DNA of 64,000 nucleotides from Meiothermus sp. (GCA_026004095.1 BPIL01000016.1:1-64000); one strand, 5' to 3'; shown: positions 1 through 9,715, numbered from the stretch's first letter. Made by a program: numbers and translations. The notes: generated from the letters alone by a model not told the origin.

Positions 1-543
1 GTGCTGGGCAAAGCCATAGCCCGGATAGCGCTGCTCGAGCACCTCCATATACCGATCCCGCGCCACTTTAGCCAGGATGCTGGCCGCCGCGACCGTGGGG
101 CTATGCTGATCGGCCTTGGGTGGTGCGCGCAGCAGGCGCGGTGCGTCGGGGCGGGATGGGTGGGTGCGCAGGTACTGTTGCCACTCCTGTTCCAAACGCA
201 GGTAATCGGTAAGCAAGGCCTCCGGAGATACTGTAAGCCGCTCCAGGGCTCGAGCAGCCGCCAGGTGGGTTGCCCGCAGAATGCCGAGCCGGTCTATCTC
301 AGTCACCTCGGCCCATCCCACCCCCCAGGCCAGGGCCACCGCGCGGATTTGCCCAGCCAGGTGCTCGCGCGCCCTGGGGGTGAGGGTTTTGGAGTCGCGA
401 AAGGGGTACAGGGCTGGCTCCGCCAGGGGCGGCAGAATTACCGCCGCCGCCACCACCGGCCCGGCCAGCGCCCCCCGCCCGGCCTCATCCACGCCGGCCA
501 CCCGCAAGCCCAGTTTCCACCAGTCGGACTCGAGCGCTGACAT
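1..543 (-). CDS. rnhB: Ribonuclease HII (3' end outside window)
   Basis: This is the N-terminal 181 codons of ribonuclease HII, which cuts the RNA strand of RNA-DNA hybrids and nicks at single ribonucleotides in DNA. The reverse-strand frame opens with ATG at 543 and runs off the window without a stop. Near the N-terminus it has the family signature AGVDEAGRGALAGP, with catalytic Asp19 and Glu20, and later KADQHSPTVAAASILAKVA, which carries another conserved acidic residue. About 20-30 C-terminal residues are missing, judging from the usual family length of about 200. A weak TAGGCT box lies just upstream of the start, so the mRNA may be nearly leaderless. The gene is divergent from the diguanylate cyclase at 620. 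Confidence 0.93.
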   Translation of the reverse strand, partial: MSALESDWWKLGLRVAGVDEAGRGALAGPVVAAAVILPPLAEPALYPFRDSKTLTPRAREHLAGQIRAVALAWGVGWAEVTEIDRLGILRATHLAAARALERLTVSPEALLTDYLRLEQEWQQYLRTHPSRPDAPRLLRAPPKADQHSPTVAAASILAKVARDRYMEVLEQRYPGYGFAQH

Positions 544-619
544 ACCGGGCCCAAGCCTACCAGAATCGATATGTAAGAATACACGGTGTGTCAGGTGAAG
601 CACAAAACCTTGAGCATTG

Positions 620-1774
620 ATGTTAGATTGTTCTCATCTATTGGTACTGGCTATGCCGCCCCGCCCAGCCCCTGACCCCTACGCAACCCTCGAGGTGGCC
701 GATCCCCTCGAGACCCTGCGGATTCGCCTCACCCTGTGGTTACTTCCCCTCGGGGCCGGGGCTGCCCTAACCGCCTGGGGGCTGTCGGTCACCTCCAACA
801 AATTATCGCTGCCCGATCAGTATCTGCTGCTGCCGATGGCCGTGGGGTTTATCGCCCTGGAATTTCACCTCTGGCGCAATCCGCAGAACATTCGATGGGT
901 CTGGCAGATTGCCCTGGCCTTAATAGCCATTTACGAGATTGTCAGTCTATTTTATGAAGCCGCCTACAAACTACACCAGCGCGACGGCATTACCCCCGCA
1001 GCTTTGTGGTTTCCCATGGTCTACCTGATGGCCTTCAATCTGCTCAACCGCAGACAGGCCTTGCGTTTTTCGTTGGTGTATCTGGCGCTGGGTCTGCTGG
1101 CAGGCGCCATCGGCATGCTCATGAGCCCTTCCATAAATGCCACCTCCATCAATACCGCCCTGCAATTCACCTTTTCCAACATCGCCTACCTGGCCTTGCT
1201 ATACATGTTTGCTTACCTGCGGCGGCACTACGCCCAGATGCACCAGATGGCCCATACCGATGCCCTCACCAACCTGACCAACCGCCGGGCCATGCAGCAA
1301 AAACTGGAAAGCGAGCTGGATCGGGCCCGCCGCTACAACCGCCCCTTTGCACTTCTGCTGGCCGACCTCGACCATTTCAAACAAATCAACGACACCTACG
1401 GCCACCCGGTGGGCGATCAGGTATTGCGGGAGGTGGCTGGAAGGCTGGCGCAGCACCTGCGCGAGAGCGATAGCCTGGCCCGGTGGGGCGGTGAGGAATT
1501 TCTGATCCTGGCCCCTGAGACCGACCTTCAACAGGCCTACTTGCTGGCGCAACGGCTGCTGGGAGCCATCCGCGAAAGCCCCATATCGGGCGTGCAGGTC
1601 ACGCTCAGCCTTGGGGTGGCCTGCTACCGGCAAGGCGACAGCATCGCCGCCCTGCTAAGCCGCGCCGACGAGGCCATGTACCGGGCCAAGGCCGGTGGCC
1701 GCAATCGGATCGTGCTGGAAGAGGAACTCGAAGACATCGTTATTCCTTCCCACTCCACCACACCGGAGTTGTGA
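620..1774 (+). CDS. Membrane-bound diguanylate cyclase (GGDEF)
   Basis: Predicted diguanylate cyclase making c-di-GMP from two GTP at the membrane. The first ~195 residues hold about five to six hydrophobic segments. A GGDEF domain follows (about 205-370) with the active-site signature GGEEF at residues 290-294, so the enzyme should be active. The product-inhibition I-site RESD (281-284) lies exactly five residues upstream, so feedback control is likely. No PAS, GAF or EAL domain is seen. The start is uncertain: TTG at 617, ATG at 620 and ATG at 653 are in frame and none has a clear Shine-Dalgarno sequence. The input signal cannot be read from the sequence; a role in surface polysaccharide control is only a guess from the distant locus at 42-64 kb. 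Confidence 0.88.
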   Translation: MLDCSHLLVLAMPPRPAPDPYATLEVADPLETLRIRLTLWLLPLGAGAALTAWGLSVTSNKLSLPDQYLLLPMAVGFIALEFHLWRNPQNIRWVWQIALALIAIYEIVSLFYEAAYKLHQRDGITPAALWFPMVYLMAFNLLNRRQALRFSLVYLALGLLAGAIGMLMSPSINATSINTALQFTFSNIAYLALLYMFAYLRRHYAQMHQMAHTDALTNLTNRRAMQQKLESELDRARRYNRPFALLLADLDHFKQINDTYGHPVGDQVLREVAGRLAQHLRESDSLARWGGEEFLILAPETDLQQAYLLAQRLLGAIRESPISGVQVTLSLGVACYRQGDSIAALLSRADEAMYRAKAGGRNRIVLEEELEDIVIPSHSTTPEL

Positions 1775-1824
1775 GCGCGGCCTGTTTGCCAAACAGCCGG
1801 CCTGATTGGAGATAAGCTATAGCC

Positions 1825-2985
1825 ATGCAATTGGACGAGCTATCGCCCCGCACCCTGCGCGATCCCTACGGCTACAGCGGCAAGTGGCACTTTTACCCTG
1901 AGGACGTACTGCCCATGTGGGTGGCCGACATGGACTTCCCCATCAGCCCGGCCATCGCCCAGGCCATTGTGGAACGGCTGCAGGAGCGGGTGGGCTACCC
2001 CCAGATGAAAGGGGATAAGCTGCTGCTGGAGCGCATTATTCAGCAGCAAAGCCGGCACGGCCTGGAAGGTCTTACCCCCGAGCATCTACTGCTTACCACC
2101 TCGGTGGTACCGGCCATCTACGCCAGTGTGCTGGCCCTGAGCAGCCCCGGCGATGAGGTGATTACCCAGGTGCCGGTTTATCCCCCCTTTCTCAACGTGC
2201 TCAGCGAACACCACCGCGTAGCCCGGTACAACCCGCTGCAACCCACCCCCAGCGGCTGGGAGATAGACTTTGAGCAGCTCGAGCGCCTGGTGACCCCCCG
2301 CACCCGGTTGTTGCTGCTGTGCAACCCCCAGAACCCCACCGGGCGGGTCTTCCGGCGTGACGAGCTGGAACAACTGGCCGAGTTTGCCCTGCGCCATCGC
2401 CTATGGGTGATGTCCGACGAACTCTGGGCCGACCTGATTTACGAAGGCCAGCACATCCCCATTGCCTCCTTAAGCCCCGAGATTGCCCAGCGCACCGTAA
2501 CCCTCACCGGGCCCTGCAAGTCGTACAACACCGCCGGGCTGGGCGGCGGGGTAGCCATTAGCCACAACAAGCAGATCCTAAACGCCATGGCCCAGGTCAG
2601 CAAGGGTCTTGGGGGCCACCCCAACGTGCTCGCCATGGCGGCCTGGCGGGCTGCGATCGAGCACGCCCAGGACTGGCTACAGCAGGTGCGGGCCTACCTG
2701 AAGGGAAACCGCGACCTCATCACCGGGTTTTTGCAGCAGCACCTACCCCAGGTGGGCTACCGGCCCCCGCAAGGCACCTACCTGGCCTGGCTGGACTTCT
2801 CACAAACCCCCCTGGCCCAGGAAGCGCACAGGATCGTCCTCGAGCGGGCCAAGGTGGGTCTCAACGACGGCAGGATGTTCGGGCCACAGTACCAGGGCTG
2901 GCTGCGTCTAAACTTTGCGACCAGTCGCTCGCTCGTACAGGAGGCGCTCGAGCGCATTGCACGGGTAGTTCAGGCGGTCGACTAG
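1825..2985 (+). CDS. patB: PatB/MalY-family aminotransferase (cystathionine beta-lyase type)
   Basis: PLP-dependent fold-type I enzyme of 386 residues. The family includes PatB and MalY C-S lyases, which cleave cystathionine or cysteine to pyruvate, ammonia and a thiol. The PLP-binding lysine is Lys232 in TGPCKSYNTAGL. The cofactor-binding Asn lies in CNPQNPTGRVF. The C-terminus has the substrate Arg motif LRLNFATSR. Start ATG 1825 is preceded by GGAGA. It follows the GGDEF gene by 50 bp with the same orientation and could be cotranscribed with it. An ordinary aminotransferase activity cannot be excluded, but the N-terminal MWVADMDF block is typical of the PatB/MalY branch. Confidence 0.88.
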   Translation: MQLDELSPRTLRDPYGYSGKWHFYPEDVLPMWVADMDFPISPAIAQAIVERLQERVGYPQMKGDKLLLERIIQQQSRHGLEGLTPEHLLLTTSVVPAIYASVLALSSPGDEVITQVPVYPPFLNVLSEHHRVARYNPLQPTPSGWEIDFEQLERLVTPRTRLLLLCNPQNPTGRVFRRDELEQLAEFALRHRLWVMSDELWADLIYEGQHIPIASLSPEIAQRTVTLTGPCKSYNTAGLGGGVAISHNKQILNAMAQVSKGLGGHPNVLAMAAWRAAIEHAQDWLQQVRAYLKGNRDLITGFLQQHLPQVGYRPPQGTYLAWLDFSQTPLAQEAHRIVLERAKVGLNDGRMFGPQYQGWLRLNFATSRSLVQEALERIARVVQAVD

Positions 2986-3001
2986 GCGCTCCACCACCGC
3001 T

Positions 3002-3586
3002 CTACCGCCTGAGCATCTCCCGTCCCACCAGCACATACTCCTCCCAGGCCCGCGCGGCCCGGGGGTCTGGGGCGTTTTGCACCAGGGTGCCAGCCAGCAC
3101 CGCCTTTTCGTAGGCTGCCAGACGATGCACAACGTGTTTGAAGTGGGGGATGGCCTGTGCTTTCAGGTAGGCCAATGCGCGCATCCCCTCGAGGGAAGGA
3201 AAGGGCGGCACCAGGGTAACCAGGGCCCGCAATGGGAAGTCACTTAGCATCGGCATAAACTGCCGCACACTCACCAAGGAAAGCAGCCCCGGCGAGGTGG
3301 GCACCACCACTAGGTCGGCCTTGGCGGCATACTCGCGCAGGGTCTTGCCCTTCGGGTGCCCCGCCGTATCGATCACAACGTGCTCAAAGCGCCTGGGTCG
3401 GGCCTCCTCCGGGCCGGCCACCTCAAAAGGCAGCCCGGGCCCCTGGCGGGCCCAGACCAAGGCGCCCTGGGCGGGGTCGGCATCGATCAGCAAGGTGGGG
3501 CCACGAAGCTGCAAAAACGCGGCCAGATGCACCGCCGTGGTGGTCTTGCCCACCCCGCCTTTGAGCGAGGTAACCAGGATGCGCAT
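3002..3586 (-). CDS. ParA/MinD-like P-loop ATPase
   Basis: A short (194-residue) ParA-type ATPase. The deviant Walker A KGGVGKTT is at residues 9-16, with signature Lys9 and P-loop Lys14. A switch I-like DADPAQG and a switch II DTAG follow. ParA-type ATPases position plasmids, chromosomes or cell machinery by ATP-dependent dimerisation. No parB or centromere-like repeats are seen near it, so this is likely an orphan 'MipZ/cargo-positioning' type rather than the chromosomal Soj, which is normally about 250 residues and paired with Spo0J. ATG 3586 is preferred to an upstream GTG at 3607 because the fold begins immediately (MRILVTSLKGG). Convergent with patB; downstream of hpf. Confidence 0.85.
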   Translation of the reverse strand: MRILVTSLKGGVGKTTTAVHLAAFLQLRGPTLLIDADPAQGALVWARQGPGLPFEVAGPEEARPRRFEHVVIDTAGHPKGKTLREYAAKADLVVVPTSPGLLSLVSVRQFMPMLSDFPLRALVTLVPPFPSLEGMRALAYLKAQAIPHFKHVVHRLAAYEKAVLAGTLVQNAPDPRAARAWEEYVLVGREMLRR

Positions 3587-3616
3587 TGCTCGGCAGCCCC
3601 CCACCACAGCAGGGGT

Positions 3617-4168
3617 TCAGGCGGTGGGCTCAATCAGGCCATAATTGCCGTCACGACGCCGATAAATCACGTTGATCTGCTCGGTATCGGCGTTGCGGAA
3701 AACAAAGAAGTCGTGGCCCAGCGCCTCCATCTCGAAGGCGGCATCTTCTGGGGTCATGGGCTTCATGTGGAAGCGTTTGGTGCGCACGATGCGGGGCTCG
3801 GCCTCTTCCTCGGTTTCGAGGCGGGCGCTTCCAGCCAGAACAGCTTCTGGAACCGCATGGCGCGCGCGCTGAAAGTGGCGTTCTTTGTAGCGCTTGAGCT
3901 GGTACTCGAGGCGGTCAATCGAGCGATCGATGGCTGCATACATATCGGGGTCGGCCTCCTCCACCCGCACAATACCCCCCGGCACATTGACCTGGATCTC
4001 GGCCTTGGCCTTGCGCTCAATGCGCGGGCCCTGGGCCATCGAGAGCACCACTTTGGCCTCGACGTTGTTGTCAAAGTAGCGATCCAGGCGGGCCATCTTC
4101 TTGTCCAGGTAGTTCTTGAGGGCCTCGGTGATCTCAATTTGGCGACCAACCAGTTTGTAAACGTTCAT
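3617..4168 (-). CDS. hpf: Long-form ribosome hibernation promoting factor (HPF/YfiA)
   Basis: 183-residue long HPF, which binds the decoding centre of idle 30S subunits and dimerises 70S ribosomes into inactive 100S particles during starvation. The N-terminal S30AE domain (about 1-105) starts MNVYKLVGRQIEIT. A charged linker leads to the C-terminal dimerisation domain (about 125-183), recognisable by RTKRFHMKPMTPEDA and FFVFRNADTEQINVIYRR. The start is set by GGAGG six bases before ATG 4168; the overlapping ATG at 4171 would be too close. ftsE lies 182 bp upstream on the same strand and the ParA-like gene follows after 30 bp. Confidence 0.95.
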   Translation of the reverse strand: MNVYKLVGRQIEITEALKNYLDKKMARLDRYFDNNVEAKVVLSMAQGPRIERKAKAEIQVNVPGGIVRVEEADPDMYAAIDRSIDRLEYQLKRYKERHFQRARHAVPEAVLAGSARLETEEEAEPRIVRTKRFHMKPMTPEDAAFEMEALGHDFFVFRNADTEQINVIYRRRDGNYGLIEPTA

Positions 4169-4350
4169 CATTGCCCTCCAATCGCGTTCCGAGTTGGCTT
4201 CCCAGGCAGGGTTTCGGGATGGCAAAGGCACTCGGAAACCTCCGCCAAGTCCGGGATTCCCGAAACGTTCCTTCAGGCTTTCAAAATGCCCACTCGCCTG
4301 GTAACCCCATACTACCATCCCCCGGCGAGGGATATTTGTCCAACCACTCC

Positions 4351-5037
<687 letters not shown>

Positions 5038-5147
5038 CGCTATCCAGGGTACAACAAGGTGCCGCTCGAGGCCTCGAGCAATGTTTGCAGGTGAACACTT
5101 CGCTCTCATCTGCAACCGCTACACTGGGGTCTTAGGTGAACGAGACC

Positions 5148-6464
5148 ATGAAGCGCAGAGCCTGGTTAATAGTGCTGGGTGGCATCCTGGCCGCCCTTGT
5201 TTATGCCCAGCTTTCCGGCGGGGTGGCCGAAACCTTCAACCGCAACCCCTACGGACAAGCCCTCGTCCAAACCTATCAACTTTTGCAAACCCAGTACCTC
5301 ACCCGCCTCGAGCCCGACCAGCTCAACCGCGTGCTCGAGGGCGGTATCAGGGGCATGCTGGGCGCACTGGAAGACGAGTTTACCAGCTACTCCCCGCCCC
5401 AACGGGCCAGCCTGCGCAACCAGGATATCCAGGGTGAGTTCTTTGGCATCGGCGCCACCCTGGCCCCCAACGAAAACGGCGGCGGTGCACGGGTGCAGGG
5501 GGTCATCCGGGGTCTGCCGGCCTTCAATGCCGGCATCCGGGCCGGGGATATCATCGTGGAGGTCAACGGTCAGGACGTCACCAAGCTCGATCTGAACGAA
5601 ATTGTGGCCCAGATTCGGGGGCCGCAAAACACCAAGGTCACCATTGGCATCCGCCGGGAAGGCACCAACGCCATCCTGCGCTTCGAGATGATCCGGCAGC
5701 GGGTCGAGATCATCTCGGTCTCCAAAACCATCCTGCCCGGCAACGTGGGGTACGTGGCGCTGGAAACCTTCGGCAACGTGCGGGTCATTGAGCAGCTCAA
5801 CGCCGCCCTGAACGAGTTGAAGCAGCGGGGTGTGCAAAAGCTGGTCTTTGACCTGCGCGACAACGGCGGCGGTCTGCTGGATCAGGGCTGTCAGGTGGCC
5901 CGGGCCTTTATCCGCGAGGGGCCCATTGTGTACACCCGCACCCGCAACGAGACCCGGCTCTACTGCGAGGCCAACGGCCAGGTCACCTGGAGCGGCCCCA
6001 TGGTGGTGCTGATTAACGGCAACTCGGCCTCGGCCTCGGAGATTGTGGCCGGGGCCATGCAGGACACCGGGCGGGCCAAGGTGATCGGCGAGACCTCGTT
6101 TGGCAAGGGTGTGGGGCAGAACGTGATTGACCTGGCCAACGGTGGCGACCTGACCCTGGTCACCTTCGAGTGGCTCACCCCCAAGCGCCGCGGCATTAAC
6201 AAGCAGGGCATCAAGCCCGACATCGAGGTCAAGGACACCCGCTTTGAGGTGCCGGTGGCCTTTGAGGGCACCGGGGCCAAGCCCGGCGAGACCGTGACCA
6301 TCACCATTGGCGGCCAGACCTTTACCACCAAGGCCGACGCGCAGGGCAAGTTCAACTTCAGCCAGCCCCGGCCCGCGGTCAACCTGCCCGCCGAGCGCGG
6401 CCAGGCCGAGGTAGACCTGAACAAGGACGCCATTTTGCGGCGGGCGCTGGAAGAGCTTCGGTAA
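5148..6464 (+). CDS. S41 family C-terminal processing peptidase (CtpA type)
   Basis: Exported serine protease of the tail-specific/CtpA family, 438 residues from ATG 5148. An N-terminal hydrophobic segment (about 6-22) acts as signal or anchor. A PDZ domain (about 80-180) contains FGIGATL and GIRAGDIIVEVNG. The S41 core carries the catalytic dyad: Ser295 in GNSASASE and Lys320 in TSFGKGVGQ. The spacing of 25 residues equals that of known Ctp enzymes. The ~50 residues after the core look like a small beta-rich tail. AGGTGA lies 8 bp before ATG 5148; a GTG at 5136 in the same frame is an alternative start close behind a TACACT -10 box (5120-5125). It is divergent from ftsE. Confidence 0.92.
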   Translation: MKRRAWLIVLGGILAALVYAQLSGGVAETFNRNPYGQALVQTYQLLQTQYLTRLEPDQLNRVLEGGIRGMLGALEDEFTSYSPPQRASLRNQDIQGEFFGIGATLAPNENGGGARVQGVIRGLPAFNAGIRAGDIIVEVNGQDVTKLDLNEIVAQIRGPQNTKVTIGIRREGTNAILRFEMIRQRVEIISVSKTILPGNVGYVALETFGNVRVIEQLNAALNELKQRGVQKLVFDLRDNGGGLLDQGCQVARAFIREGPIVYTRTRNETRLYCEANGQVTWSGPMVVLINGNSASASEIVAGAMQDTGRAKVIGETSFGKGVGQNVIDLANGGDLTLVTFEWLTPKRRGINKQGIKPDIEVKDTRFEVPVAFEGTGAKPGETVTITIGGQTFTTKADAQGKFNFSQPRPAVNLPAERGQAEVDLNKDAILRRALEELR

Positions 6465-6477
6465 GACAGTTGCGCAC

Positions 6478-6529
6478 AGGCCGAAAGCTCAAAAGCAGGT
6501 TTTGCACCCTTGCCAAGAGCTTTCGGCCT
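6478..6529. terminator. Inverted repeat between S41 protease and ABC ATPase
   Basis: Perfect 13-bp inverted repeat (AGGCCGAAAGCTC / GAGCTTTCGGCCT) around a 26-base loop, 13 bases after the protease stop. There is no T-tract, so it may be a processing or attenuation stem rather than a classic intrinsic terminator. A TAGGCT -10 box for the next gene begins at 6530, right at its 3' edge. Confidence 0.5.
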
Positions 6530-6541
6530 TAGGCTTTAACC

Positions 6542-7291
6542 GTGGCGATGATCCGGCTGGAAGACCTCAGCAAGCGGTACGGCTCTTTTGTGGCCCTGGA
6601 CGGTTTGAACCTGGAGGTGCGCCCCGGCGAGACCCTGGCCCTGCTCGGGCCCAACGGCGCGGGCAAAAGCACCACCATCAAGGCGCTGGTGGGGTTGCTG
6701 CGGCCCAGCCGGGGCCGGGCGCTGGTGGGCGGGGTGGATGTGTGGAAAGACCCGGTGCGGGCCAAGGCCCAGTTCGGCTACGTGCCCGACCGGCCCTACC
6801 TGTACGGCAAGCTCTCGGGCCTCGAGCTCCTGCGCTTTGCCGCTGGGATCTACCGCCTGCCCAGGGCCCAGGCCGAGGCCCGCATCGAGGAACTGCTGGT
6901 GCAGTTCCGCCTCGAGCGCTTCGCTTCCTCGCTGATCGAGACCTACTCGCACGGCATGCGGCAAAAGCTCTCGCTGGCCATGAGCCTTCTGCACGCCCCA
7001 CCGGCCCTGATTCTGGACGAGCCGATGGTGGGGCTCGACCCCCACGCCACCCGGCTGGTCAAGGACTTGTTGCGCGAATATTCCAAGAACGGGCGGGCGG
7101 TGCTCTACGCCACCCACCAGCTTCACCTGGCCGAGCAGGTCGCCGACCGGGTGGCCCTGGTACACCGGGGGCGTCTGCTGGCCCTGGGCTCCCCTAAGGA
7201 ACTCCTGCACCAGCACGGCTCGAGCGACCTCGAGGAGTTCTTCTTACGCCTCACCGAAGACGCCAGCGAGTCCGCCAGCGTACTGGCCTAG
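6542..7291 (+). CDS. ABC transporter ATP-binding protein (ABC-2/DrrA-like)
   Basis: ATPase subunit of an ABC-2 type exporter or a related transporter, 249 residues. Walker A LLGPNGAGKSTT, signature YSHGMRQKLSLAMSL and Walker B ALILDEPMVGLDP are complete, and the C-terminus is DrrA/CcmA-like. No permease gene lies next to it, so its membrane partner must be encoded elsewhere. GTG 6542 is chosen because a TAGGCT box (6530-6535) places the transcription start exactly there, giving a leaderless mRNA; ATG 6548 is the alternative. The stop region overlaps the convergent apaG stop by four bases. Confidence 0.85.
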   Translation: MAMIRLEDLSKRYGSFVALDGLNLEVRPGETLALLGPNGAGKSTTIKALVGLLRPSRGRALVGGVDVWKDPVRAKAQFGYVPDRPYLYGKLSGLELLRFAAGIYRLPRAQAEARIEELLVQFRLERFASSLIETYSHGMRQKLSLAMSLLHAPPALILDEPMVGLDPHATRLVKDLLREYSKNGRAVLYATHQLHLAEQVADRVALVHRGRLLALGSPKELLHQHGSSDLEEFFLRLTEDASESASVLA

Positions 7292-7680
7292 TTGAGGGTG
7301 CGGTGGGCATCCGGCAGGCGCAGGGCAAAGGCCGGTATCTCGACGCGGAACAGCGCGCCCAGCATGTTCTGGAAGGTATAGAAACCCCACATTAAGCCAG
7401 GGGGGTGGGCCAAGGGGCAAAAACTGTTGTATCTGTAAAGCTGACCGGGCTCGAGGATGGGCTTCTCACCCACCACCCCCTCACCCTCCACGTGCACCAC
7501 CCCACCCCAGCCGTCTTGAATGAACCATTCCCGACGCAGGAGCTGCACCGTCTCGTGGCCCTGGTTTTCCAGGGTGATGAAGTATACAAAGACGTGCTGC
7601 CCGGGCCTCGAGTGCGCCTGGGCGTAGACCACCTCTACCTTCACATGGATGTCGTTCCGGATGGGCAAGCTCGCCGACAC
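7288..7680 (-). CDS. apaG: ApaG family protein
   Basis: 130-residue ApaG protein, a single fibronectin III-like beta domain first linked genetically to Mg2+/Co2+ resistance and Ap4A metabolism; its biochemical role is still unsettled. The family block ETVQLLRREWFIQD, then GEGVVGEKPILEPGQ and the closing RVEIPAFALRLP, match the family over its full length. GTG 7680 is the most upstream in-frame start. AGGAG lies 16 bases before it, which is long, so initiation is uncertain. It is convergent with the ABC ATPase (stop regions overlap). Confidence 0.92.
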   Translation of the reverse strand: MSASLPIRNDIHVKVEVVYAQAHSRPGQHVFVYFITLENQGHETVQLLRREWFIQDGWGGVVHVEGEGVVGEKPILEPGQLYRYNSFCPLAHPPGLMWGFYTFQNMLGALFRVEIPAFALRLPDAHRTLN

Positions 7681-7806
7681 TTTATGAGCATAACCCTTCT
7701 CCTGTAAATCCGGATGTTGGGGGCGGTACTCCCACTGGAGCGGGAAGAGACTTCAAGAGCAGCACCTCCAGCCCTACATTGGGATTAACGCACTAAACCG
7801 TCCGAA

Positions 7807-8976
7807 CTAAAGGGGGTCGTCCTGAAAAACGACCGTTTTCAGGTACAGCGACTCTGGCACATGCAGGCTCCAGGGGTGGTCGGGCGGGTTGTAGTGGACG
7901 GCGTGCACCCGCAGGCGGCGGCCTTCATCGGCAGCGGCCCGGCGGGTCACCTCGAGCAGCGCGTCCACGCCCAGGTAGTAGGCACAGCTCGAGAGCCACA
8001 GCCAGCCCTCCCGATCCAACAGCCGAAGGGCCGGCCGCAGCAAGTCCACCAGCAGCCGCTTGACCCTGGGCAGTTCGTCGGGCTTTTTAACCAGGGTGGG
8101 GGGGTCGAGCAAGACGTGCCGGAAGGGCGGGGTTTTACCTCGAGCCAGATCCTCCAGCACCGCCACCGCATCACCCTGGCGGATATCCACCCGCAAGCCC
8201 TGCATCGAGGCAGCCCGATCCAGCACAGCCAAAGCGTCGAGGTCTTTATCCACCGCCAGCGCATAAGCCCCTTTGCGGGCTGCACGCAGTGCAAAGGCCC
8301 CCACGTAGCTGTAGACATCCAGCACCCGCTCACCCGGCCCCACCACCTGCTCGAGCCGCCGGCGGTTCTCCCGCTGGTCGAGGTAGTAGCCGGTCTTCTG
8401 GGCCAGGGCCAGGGGAATCTGGAAGACCAGGCCGTCTTCCTGCACCTCCAGCACCGATGGCGCCTCACCGTACAGCACACCCACCCGCTCCGGGAGTCCT
8501 TCCTGGCGGCGGCTGTCCACATCGGAGCGCTCGTAGATGCTGGCTGGCTGCAAGGCCTCGATCAGGGCCGGTAGCCAGTGCGCCCGCAGGGCTTCCATGG
8601 CCCGGTTGCGCACCTGCACCACCAGCACACCACCAAAACGATCCACCACCAGCCCCGGCAGCCCATCGGCCTCGGCGTGCACCAGGCGGTGAAAGGGGTC
8701 TAGCTGGGCCCGTTTTTTCTGGGCCCGCTCGAAGCGCTGCAGGAAAAATCTTTTGTCGAGCGGCCCCTCGTCGAAGCGGTAGACCCGCACCGCCACCCGG
8801 CTTTGGGGGTCGTAATACCCCACCCCCAAAAAACCCTCTTCTTCGGAATAAACCTGCACAACCCCGGCCTGTTCTGGCACCGAAGCCAGTTCGTCGGCAA
8901 ACAGGCCCGGATAAAAGTTGCGCACTTTTTTGCCTTTGCCCGCTTTAGCAATTACCCGGTTCACCTGCGCCCTCAA
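7807..8976 (-). CDS. Class I rRNA large subunit methyltransferase, RlmI/RlmO type (m5C)
   Basis: SAM-dependent 23S rRNA cytosine-C5 methyltransferase, 389 residues. An N-terminal PUA-like domain (about 1-75) includes [15 protein letters not shown] middle domain contains [12 protein letters not shown]. The C-terminal Rossmann methyltransferase domain has motif [14 protein letters not shown], motif [10 protein letters not shown] and a Cys in LWLSSCAYY that corresponds to the catalytic Cys region of RlmI. The T. thermophilus homologue RlmO modifies C1942, so this is the likely target here. A single gene, with tRNA-CAU behind its start in the same direction. Confidence 0.88.
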   Translation of the reverse strand: MRAQVNRVIAKAGKGKKVRNFYPGLFADELASVPEQAGVVQVYSEEEGFLGVGYYDPQSRVAVRVYRFDEGPLDKRFFLQRFERAQKKRAQLDPFHRLVHAEADGLPGLVVDRFGGVLVVQVRNRAMEALRAHWLPALIEALQPASIYERSDVDSRRQEGLPERVGVLYGEAPSVLEVQEDGLVFQIPLALAQKTGYYLDQRENRRRLEQVVGPGERVLDVYSYVGAFALRAARKGAYALAVDKDLDALAVLDRAASMQGLRVDIRQGDAVAVLEDLARGKTPPFRHVLLDPPTLVKKPDELPRVKRLLVDLLRPALRLLDREGWLWLSSCAYYLGVDALLEVTRRAAADEGRRLRVHAVHYNPPDHPWSLHVPESLYLKTVVFQDDPL

Positions 8977-9058
8977 TATCGCTTCTTACTTTTTCGACAA
9001 ACTCAGGAACCTGCCCGGCAAATCAAGGCCCGCAGGTGTGGTAACCTTGAAAAAAAGA

Positions 9059-9135
9059 TGGTGGGCCGTGCAGGACTTGAACCCGCGACCTGGCGATTAT
9101 GAGTCGCTTGCTCTGACCAACTGAGCTAACGGCCC
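9059..9135 (-). tRNA. tRNA with anticodon CAU (elongator Met or Ile2)
   Basis: 77-nt cloverleaf with the 3' CCA encoded. The acceptor stem GGGCCGT pairs with ACGGCCC; D-arm GCTC/GAGC; anticodon loop CTCATAA; T-arm GCGGG-TTCAAGT-CCTGC. The outermost anticodon-stem pair is an A-C mismatch. The CGACTCATAATCG anticodon arm resembles the lysidine-modified tRNA-Ile2, but an elongator tRNA-Met cannot be excluded. It is clearly not the initiator, which is at 19106-19182. Confidence 0.93.
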
Positions 9136-9173
9136 CCAAGCAGGGACTAGTCTAGCGGGTTTGGTCAATTTGC

Positions 9174-9575
9174 TCAACGCGGGGGGGGCGGATGCCTGTC
9201 CTGGCCGGTTATCTGGTCTTCCAGCTCACCGATGTAGGCGGCCAGGGTATTGCCGGCCTTCTCGATATCCTCGCGCAGTTCGTCCTCCAGCCGATCTATG
9301 CGCTCGGCAATAGCCTGCAACCTGGCCTCGAGCCCCGTCGGGCTCTGGGCTTTGAGACCAGCCAGTTCGCCCTCGAGCCACTTTTTGAGCTCCGAGAAAC
9401 GGCTGGCCTCGGCCTCGTCGGCCAGCTTGCGGGCGGCTAGCAGCTCGCGGGCGTACCGCTTGACCTCGAGCAGGGCGGCGGTCTCGAGGCCCACCGTGTA
9501 CATGAAATAGATGGCCACCAGCACCGCCATGATGGTGAGCATCACGATGCCGAACGGAGCGGTGATCTGGGTCAC
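9174..9575 (-). CDS. Small membrane-anchored coiled-coil protein, unknown function
   Basis: 133-residue protein that I cannot assign. One transmembrane segment (about 8-30) is followed by a long charged helix rich in Glu, Leu, Arg and Ala (about 38-125) with heptad-like spacing, so a membrane-anchored coiled coil is expected. The tail ends in HPPPPR. GTG 9575 is the most upstream start, without a good Shine-Dalgarno sequence. It follows a 26-codon hydrophobic frame (9601-9681) behind a TATAAT box and may be translated from the same mRNA. The next feature downstream is the tRNA at 9135. Confidence 0.6.
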   Translation of the reverse strand: MTQITAPFGIVMLTIMAVLVAIYFMYTVGLETAALLEVKRYARELLAARKLADEAEASRFSELKKWLEGELAGLKAQSPTGLEARLQAIAERIDRLEDELREDIEKAGNTLAAYIGELEDQITGQDRHPPPPR

Positions 9576-9600
9576 GAAGAGCGAGAGTGTTTTCTCCTCG

Positions 9601-9681
9601 CTAAAAACGGCCCAGTTTCGCCAGGCGAATACGCGCCATCGCGACGATCAGCACCAGTAGGAAAACGTTGCGCCCTCGCAT
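9601..9681 (-). CDS. Possible 26-residue hydrophobic small protein
   Basis: ATG 9681 opens a 26-codon frame (begins MRGRNVFLLVLIVAMARI): a hydrophobic stretch flanked by basic residues, like a single-pass small membrane protein. A consensus TATAAT (9705-9700 on this strand) puts transcription start about 12 nt before the ATG, and GAGAAG directly precedes it. The coiled-coil membrane gene at 9575 follows after 25 bp. It could instead be a leader peptide or noncoding. Confidence 0.35.
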   Translation of the reverse strand: MRGRNVFLLVLIVAMARIRLAKLGRF

Positions 9682-9715
9682 CTTCTCAGCCTCGCTACGA
9701 TTATATCTCACCCAA

